Below are positions 59,441-64,000 of a DNA stretch of 64,000 nucleotides, one piece after another. Below the pieces are notes generated by a model. That model saw only the letters and a list, made by a program, of their open reading frames with translations. It did not search any database and was not told where the DNA came from. The position numbers and the translations under genes were made by a program. The stretch's first letter is position 1. Every line of letters starts with the position of its first letter. Source of the DNA: Dolosigranulum savutiense (GTDB lineage Bacteria > Bacillota > Bacilli > Lactobacillales > Carnobacteriaceae_A); the NCBI RefSeq assembly GCF_039830095.1, contig NZ_CP142435.1, positions 372,001 through 436,000 of the forward strand. Reading direction: 5' to 3'.

Positions 59441-60361
59441 ATGCGACTTGATCAATTGCGTTATATCATTAAAGTCGTTGAATGTGGTTCGATCACCGAA
59501 GCGGCTGAACAATTATTCATGAGCCAACCTAGTCTATCCGCAGCCATTAAACAATTAGAAGAAGAAATGGGGATTACGATCTTTAATCGGTCTAACCGAG
59601 GTGTCTCTCTGTCAGTCGATGGGACCGAGTTCCTTGCCTATGCCCGCCAAATTTTAGAACAGACGGATTTAATGATTGATCGCTATCATAGTAAGAAGCC
59701 CGCTAAAAAGTTGCTTGCTATCTCCACGCAACATTATGCCTTCTCGGTTAATGCTTTCGTCCAACTACTCGGTGACTTAGAATTGGAAGAATATGATTTT
59801 ACGTTACGCGAAACACGCACTTATGACATCATTGCTGATGTGGCTGAATTTAGAAGCGATATCGGGATTTTATACTTAAGTGATCACAATAAGCGGATCA
59901 TTCGCAAATTATTAAAAGAACGCGGCTTGACCTATCATGCCCTATTCGAAGCCTCACCACATGTCTTCGTCACCCGCACACATCCACTCGCTCATCGCAA
60001 AAGCGTTGACCCAAAAGATTTGGCCCCTTACCCCTTCTTAGCCTTCGAACAAGGTGAGATGAATTCTGGTTATTTTGCCGAAGAAGTGGTCCAATTATCG
60101 AAGTTATCACAGACGATTCATGTCAGTGACCGGGCAACTATTTTTAATTTAATTATTGGATTGAATGGTTATACGATTAGTTCTGGTATTTTAAGTACTG
60201 ATTTGAACGGAGAAGATATTATCTCCATCCCCTTGAATGTCGATGCTACGATGCGTTTAGGCTGGATTTCCAATGATAAAGCCAAACTGACTTCTGTCGC
60301 TCGCGTTTACATCCATCAATTACAAAAAATCATTGAATCTTATGGCTACACCACCCGCTAA
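59441..60361 (+). CDS. LysR-family regulator, possibly of methionine/cysteine genes
   Basis: 306 residues. N-terminal winged HTH (MRLDQLRYIIKVVECGSITEAAEQLFMSQPSLSAAIKQLEEEM, 1-60), dimerisation helix to ~90, then the two-part effector domain (HVFVTRTHPLAH; GEMNSGYF; FNLIIGLNGYTISSG). The domain resembles CmbR/MtaR-type sulfur regulators of Lactobacillales. It is divergent from the MBL gene and convergent with metF. A MET-box-like palindrome upstream of metE supports control of metEF (inference). AAAGGAG ribosome site. Confidence 0.88.
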   Translation: MRLDQLRYIIKVVECGSITEAAEQLFMSQPSLSAAIKQLEEEMGITIFNRSNRGVSLSVDGTEFLAYARQILEQTDLMIDRYHSKKPAKKLLAISTQHYAFSVNAFVQLLGDLELEEYDFTLRETRTYDIIADVAEFRSDIGILYLSDHNKRIIRKLLKERGLTYHALFEASPHVFVTRTHPLAHRKSVDPKDLAPYPFLAFEQGEMNSGYFAEEVVQLSKLSQTIHVSDRATIFNLIIGLNGYTISSGILSTDLNGEDIISIPLNVDATMRLGWISNDKAKLTSVARVYIHQLQKIIESYGYTTR

Positions 60362-60402
60362 AAAAGCCAAATCTGCTAAGTGACAGACTTGGCATTTTTT
60401 AT
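60358..60402. terminator. Bidirectional terminator between LysR gene and metF
   Basis: GCCAAATCTG / CAGACTTGGC stem flanked by A-run and T-run. Confidence 0.88.
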
Positions 60403-60405
60403 GCA

Positions 60406-61263
60406 TTAGACAATATTTTTGATCGCACGATAAATATTTTTGGCAATATAGGAATTATTCATCGTATACAGATGAATCCCGTTCACATCTTGCGCTAAGA
60501 GATCGATAATTTGATCCACTGCGTAAGCAATGCCCGCATCTAGCAAGGCTTTCGGATTATCTCCGAAACGATCAATAATAGATACAAATTTCTTCGGTAG
60601 ATTCGCCCCAGTCAGTTGAATCATGCGTTCGATTTGTTTCTTACTCGTGACGGGCATAATGCCTGCTGATATCGGCTGATCGATCCCGACAATATCAGCA
60701 CGTTCTCTAAAACGATAAAAATATTCATTATCTAAGAACAGTTGCGTGACGAAGGCATCCACACCAGCATCTGCCTTCCGCTTCAAATGCTTCACATCTT
60801 CGACAATAGACGCACTTTGCGTATGACCTTCTGGATAACACGCTGCCAATACATTAAAATCTCCCGATTCCTTAATAAATTCGATTAAATCACTTGCATA
60901 ATTAAAATCTTGAGACCGTATCGCCCCCGGACGTTCATCACCACGCAACGCTAAAATATTACTAATTCCTCGATGTTTAAGATCGGCTAAAATATGGGTT
61001 ACTTCTGGCTTACTTAAATGAATACTTGGCAAATGGACCACACTATCGATCTGATATCTTTGTTGGATATCATCTGTAATATCAACGGTCCCTTTCGAAT
61101 TGCCGACACCCCCTGCTCCCATCGTGACACTAATAAAATCTGGCTTCAATGTAGAGAATAAATCAATCGTTTCATGCAGTTTTTCCATATTGTGCTTGCC
61201 CTTTGGTGGAAACATTTCAAAAGAAAAAACCTGTTTTTGTTGATATTTATCGATGATGGTCAT
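60406..61263 (-). CDS. metF: 5,10-methylenetetrahydrofolate reductase
   Basis: 285 residues. FSFEMFPPKG (substrate Glu), FISVTMGAGG, ILALRGDERPG, TQLFLDNEYFYRF and PISAGIMPVTS are MetF family blocks. The FAD enzyme reduces methylene-THF to 5-methyl-THF, the methyl donor for MetE encoded just upstream (5-nt gap). Usual length for the bacterial enzyme. Confidence 0.95.
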   Translation of the reverse strand: MTIIDKYQQKQVFSFEMFPPKGKHNMEKLHETIDLFSTLKPDFISVTMGAGGVGNSKGTVDITDDIQQRYQIDSVVHLPSIHLSKPEVTHILADLKHRGISNILALRGDERPGAIRSQDFNYASDLIEFIKESGDFNVLAACYPEGHTQSASIVEDVKHLKRKADAGVDAFVTQLFLDNEYFYRFRERADIVGIDQPISAGIMPVTSKKQIERMIQLTGANLPKKFVSIIDRFGDNPKALLDAGIAYAVDQIIDLLAQDVNGIHLYTMNNSYIAKNIYRAIKNIV

Positions 61264-61268
61264 GTTCG

Positions 61269-63530
61269 TTACACCTGCTTTCTAATAGCTTTCGCTGCTT
61301 GTACTAAGTTCTCCAATGCGGGTCTAGTTTCTTCAATACTTCGTGTTTTTAGTCCACAATCTGGATTCACCCAAATATTTTCTTTTGGTAATTTATTGAC
61401 AAATATTTCCAGCGCTCGTTCAATTTCAGCTTGACTCGGGACACGTGGTGAGTGAATATCATACACGCCAGGCCCCACTTGTGTTTGGAATTCCACATCG
61501 ACTAACGTATCAATTAAGCTGAGATCCGAGCGCGATGCCTCGAAGCTAATCACATCAGCATCCATTGCATCGATACTTTCGATAATGTCTTCGAACTCAC
61601 TGTAGCACATGTGGGTATGAATCTGTGTCTCCGGTTGTACCCCCGAGTGAACCAAGCGGAAAGCTGGAATAGCGAAGTCCAGATATTCACTGTACCAATC
61701 TGTTTGGCGAAGCGGCAACTTTTCACGAAGGGCAGCTTCATCAATTTGAATAATTTTAATACCGTGGGCTTCCAGATCCAAGACTTCTTCACGAATAGCC
61801 AGTGCTAATTGATAAATACCGTCTTTCACTGACAAATCTTCACGAGGGAAGGACCAGTTGAAGATGGTTACCGGACCTGTCAACATTCCTTTCACAATCT
61901 GATCAGTTAAGCTTTGGGCATATGTGGAGTAATCAACCGTAATGGCTTCTTTCCGCTTCACATCCCCCCAAATAATTGGTGGCTTCACACAACGCGTTCC
62001 GTATGATTGAACCCATGCTTTCTCCGTAAATAAGAAACCAGCCAAGTTCTCACCAAAAAATTCAACCATATCATTCCGTTCGCACTCACCATGAACTAAC
62101 ACATCTAGACCAATCTCTTCTTGCAGACGAATAACACGTTCAATCTCTTGTTCGTTAAACTTACGGTATTCCGCTGCTGATTTTTCCCCTTTACGGAAGT
62201 CGCTACGGTTTTTGCGCACTTCAGCTGTTTGTGGGAATGAGCCAATTGTCGTAGTCGGCAGTAGCGGTAAGTTGAACGCATCGCGCTGAATTCCCACACG
62301 CTCTTTCGCTTCAGGTCGACGAGTAAAGTCATCCTCTGTTAAGTCTGCAACTTGCTGACGAACCGTATCATCCGGTTGCACGCGTGAGCCATCGAATAAG
62401 TCCACATTAGCTTCCAGTGCTTCTTGGGTGCCATGTGCCAAAATCGCATCTAGTTCACTCAATTCATCCAGTTTTTCCGTAGCAAAGGCTAAGTGAGCTT
62501 TTTGTTTATCACTTAGTGTTGTCTCATTCTCTAACGTATACGGCACTAATTGAAGGGAACAGCTCGTCGATAGCACAATTTGTTCCGCTTTTTCGCGCAG
62601 TTGTTTGACTAATTTCAATGTTTCTTGGTAATTATTACGCCAAATATTTTTCCCATTCACAACCCCAGCGAAAAGTGTCTTGTCAGCTGGGAAACCATGC
62701 TCCTGAACCAAAGCCAGTGACTGCTTACCTTCGACAAAATCAAGTCCTAATCCATCGATATCTAACGCTAGCAACTCGGTATATACATCACGCACATCAC
62801 CAAAGTACGTTTGAACGAGAACCTTCACTTCTCCTTTTTCAGCTAATAACTCGGTGTACAGTGTCTGAAGTAACGCCTTATCTTCGGCGGTTAAATCAAG
62901 CACTAACGATGGTTCTTCCAACTGCACCCAATCTGCTCCTAACTGATTAAAGCGAGCGAACCATTCTTTATACGCTGCTGCCAATTCACTCGCCACAGCT
63001 GACGGCTGACGACCATCCGTAAACTTCGCCAACTTCAGCAACGTGAACGGTCCAATAACAGTTGGTTTGGTCGTAATACCTAATGCTTTCGCTTCTTCAA
63101 ATTCATTAAAGGGCTTCTCACCGACTAATTTAATCTCTGTGCTTGGCTCAATTTCAGGGACTAAGTAGTGATAGTTGGTGTTGTACCATTTTTTCAGTGC
63201 TAGCGCTTTTACATCTCCAGCATCGCCTTGATATCCGCGTGCTTGCGCAAAATACGTATCTAGTTCGCTCAAGCCTAATTCACGGTATCTTTCCGGCACA
63301 ATATTGAATAATACAGCCGCATCCAATACTTGATCATAGAAACTAAAGTCATTCGACGGAATAAAATCAATCCCGCGTTCTTGTTGTAAGGTTAAGTGCT
63401 CCTTGCGCAAATCAGCTGCGACTTGACGTAAATCTGACTCATTAATAGTTTGTTTGAAGTATTTTTGTGTAGCAAATTTTAATTCTCGCAATTTTCCAAT
63501 ACGAGGAAATCCGATTGTTGAAGTTGTCAT
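61269..63530 (-). CDS. metE: Cobalamin-independent methionine synthase
   Basis: 753 residues, full two-barrel MetE. N-terminal [21 protein letters not shown]-terminal catalytic half with [18 protein letters not shown], zinc ligands in [10 protein letters not shown] (His/Cys) and NPDCGLKTR (Cys), and [13 protein letters not shown]. Transfers methyl from 5-methyl-THF-polyglutamate to homocysteine. Operon with metF. The upstream region has no S-box or T-box that I can recognise, but does hold a MET-box-like palindrome. Confidence 0.96.
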   Translation of the reverse strand: MTTSTIGFPRIGKLRELKFATQKYFKQTINESDLRQVAADLRKEHLTLQQERGIDFIPSNDFSFYDQVLDAAVLFNIVPERYRELGLSELDTYFAQARGYQGDAGDVKALALKKWYNTNYHYLVPEIEPSTEIKLVGEKPFNEFEEAKALGITTKPTVIGPFTLLKLAKFTDGRQPSAVASELAAAYKEWFARFNQLGADWVQLEEPSLVLDLTAEDKALLQTLYTELLAEKGEVKVLVQTYFGDVRDVYTELLALDIDGLGLDFVEGKQSLALVQEHGFPADKTLFAGVVNGKNIWRNNYQETLKLVKQLREKAEQIVLSTSCSLQLVPYTLENETTLSDKQKAHLAFATEKLDELSELDAILAHGTQEALEANVDLFDGSRVQPDDTVRQQVADLTEDDFTRRPEAKERVGIQRDAFNLPLLPTTTIGSFPQTAEVRKNRSDFRKGEKSAAEYRKFNEQEIERVIRLQEEIGLDVLVHGECERNDMVEFFGENLAGFLFTEKAWVQSYGTRCVKPPIIWGDVKRKEAITVDYSTYAQSLTDQIVKGMLTGPVTIFNWSFPREDLSVKDGIYQLALAIREEVLDLEAHGIKIIQIDEAALREKLPLRQTDWYSEYLDFAIPAFRLVHSGVQPETQIHTHMCYSEFEDIIESIDAMDADVISFEASRSDLSLIDTLVDVEFQTQVGPGVYDIHSPRVPSQAEIERALEIFVNKLPKENIWVNPDCGLKTRSIEETRPALENLVQAAKAIRKQV

Positions 63531-63616
63531 CTGTCATCCGCTCCCTTGTTTTGATTGATTAAAAATAGTCTATCATAGAATCTTCACCCCGTATAATACG
63601 CTCTAAACGCATTTCT

Positions 63617-63635
63617 CCATAGGCTAAAACTATGG
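63617..63635. promoter_or_regulatory. MET-box-like operator upstream of metEF
   Basis: CCATAG-GCTAAAA-CTATGG, a 6-bp inverted repeat. On the minus strand its core ATAGTTTTAGCCTAT resembles the streptococcal MtaR MET-box (TATAGTTTnAAACTATA) in about 11 of 17 positions. A TATTAT -10 lies about 30 nt downstream, as expected for LysR-type activation. Confidence 0.5.
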
Positions 63636-63661
63636 CAACAATTCATCCTATGCTACATATG

Positions 63662-63695
63662 AAAAAAACTGCTTAGATTATTCATCCAAGCAGTT
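63662..63695 (-). terminator. Terminator of LytTR regulator gene
   Basis: AACTGCTTGGAT / ATCTAAGCAGTT stem (one wobble) followed by T7 on the minus strand. Confidence 0.88.
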
Positions 63696-63712
63696 GACTT
63701 ACAATCGTTTCT

Positions 63713-64000
63713 TCAAATATTAATACCTTGCATCTTATTTTTTATTTCCATTACATAACGCTTTGAGCACTCCACATACAGACCATTCGTAAATACAATC
63801 ATTCGTTTATCAACACGAAACATATCTACATAATCAAAATTAACCAAGGTAGATTGTGATACTTTAGTTAATTCTAAACATTCCTCTTCATAGTCACTAA
63901 TTTTACCATAGAATTCATGTTTTCCCCGCTTTGTGTATAGTGTTAAACGATGAGGTTTGTCTGATGTAGTCATGTACACAACATCATCTATAGGTAGCTT
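63713..64000 (-). CDS. LytTR-domain response regulator, C-terminal part (5' cut by window edge)
   Basis: The frame is open to the window edge: 95 residues, beginning KLPIDDVVYMTTSDKPHRLT. This is a LytTR DNA-binding domain: YMTTSDKPHRLTLYTKRGKH, EFYGKISDYEE, the STLVNFDYVDMF segment (cf. SYLVNLDHI) and MIVFTNGLYVECSKRYVMEI. It matches the C-terminal half of AgrA/ComE/BlpR-type regulators, which usually have an N-terminal receiver domain and control peptide-sensing or bacteriocin genes. The GTG/ATG codons at 63979-63971 are internal, with no ribosome site. The rest lies right of the window. Confidence 0.85.
   Translation of the reverse strand, partial: KLPIDDVVYMTTSDKPHRLTLYTKRGKHEFYGKISDYEEECLELTKVSQSTLVNFDYVDMFRVDKRMIVFTNGLYVECSKRYVMEIKNKMQGINI

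Noticed and set aside
63531-63712. SAM (S-box) or T-box leader of metE
   Set aside because: The 180-nt region is occupied by the previous terminator, a palindrome and a promoter; no S-box or T-box (TGGNACCGCG) sequence is present.
1-64000. CRISPR arrays, rRNA genes, complete insertion sequences
   Set aside because: No regularly spaced repeats, no rRNA sequence and no transposase were recognised.

Overview
The window looks like a low-GC Gram-positive chromosome of the order Lactobacillales, possibly near Aerococcaceae or Carnobacteriaceae. The reasons are Spx, DivIC, RqcP, a PurR-glmU-prs cluster, the pth-mfd-yabN-rqcP order, lipoproteins with Gram-positive lipoboxes, strong AGGAGG-type ribosome sites and TTGACA-17-TATAAT promoters. 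The family assignment is inference. Most genes are on the minus strand. Both edges cut genes: the end of floA on the left and a LytTR-domain response regulator on the right.

Region 1 (0-10.7 kb): floA end, a basic membrane protein, spx, an SGNH hydrolase, a 24-residue membrane peptide followed by a small HTH protein, gloA, a lipoprotein, a short candidate sRNA whose promoter carries a CcpA cre site, and a lipoate operon. In that operon lipoyl synthase carries its own N-terminal lipoyl domain and is followed by lplA and a SufT-like Fe-S factor. A NiCo (czcD) riboswitch then precedes a P1B-type ATPase with an SPC motif, followed by an SDR oxidoreductase.

Region 2 (11-16.7 kb): an AT-rich accessory island with two ABC exporter half-transporters, an MFS protein and a broken tyrosine integrase. 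It abuts the 3' end of tRNA-Leu(GAG).

Region 3 (16.7-46.5 kb): mostly core genes. They are divIC, rqcP, yabN/mazG, mfd, pth, an S9 peptidase, an NCS2 purine permease with a PurR-box-like pair, a three-gene ABC-2 system, glutathione reductase, a split CHR (chromate) transporter, an rnfC-rnfD pair without the other Rnf subunits, a NusG-II protein, prs, glmU, purR and pyruvate carboxylase. A yybP-ykoY (Mn2+) riboswitch precedes a P2-type ATPase, and a small histidine-rich metal-binding protein follows.

Region 4 (46.5-56.4 kb): a ugp-type ABC importer, a flavinylated fumarate-reductase-like lipoprotein with a Rex-like operator, and a second ABC-2 system. The latter is led by a 114-residue protein carrying only the start of a YcaO domain. 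It is bracketed by near-identical terminators, with the 5' end of a group II intron beside one of them.

Region 5 (56.4-64 kb): a translationally coupled MBL nuclease-like protein and 5'-nucleotidase, a LysR regulator and metE-metF with a MET-box-like palindrome.

The themes are metal export under riboswitch control, flavin/redox electron disposal (rnfCD, FMN lipoprotein, gor), lipoate self-supply, and two zones of transfer (tRNA-Leu island and YcaO/ABC-2 insert). The best candidates for something new are the lipoyl-domain/LipA fusion, the cre-controlled small RNA, the truncated-YcaO/ABC-2 unit and the stand-alone rnfCD pair.
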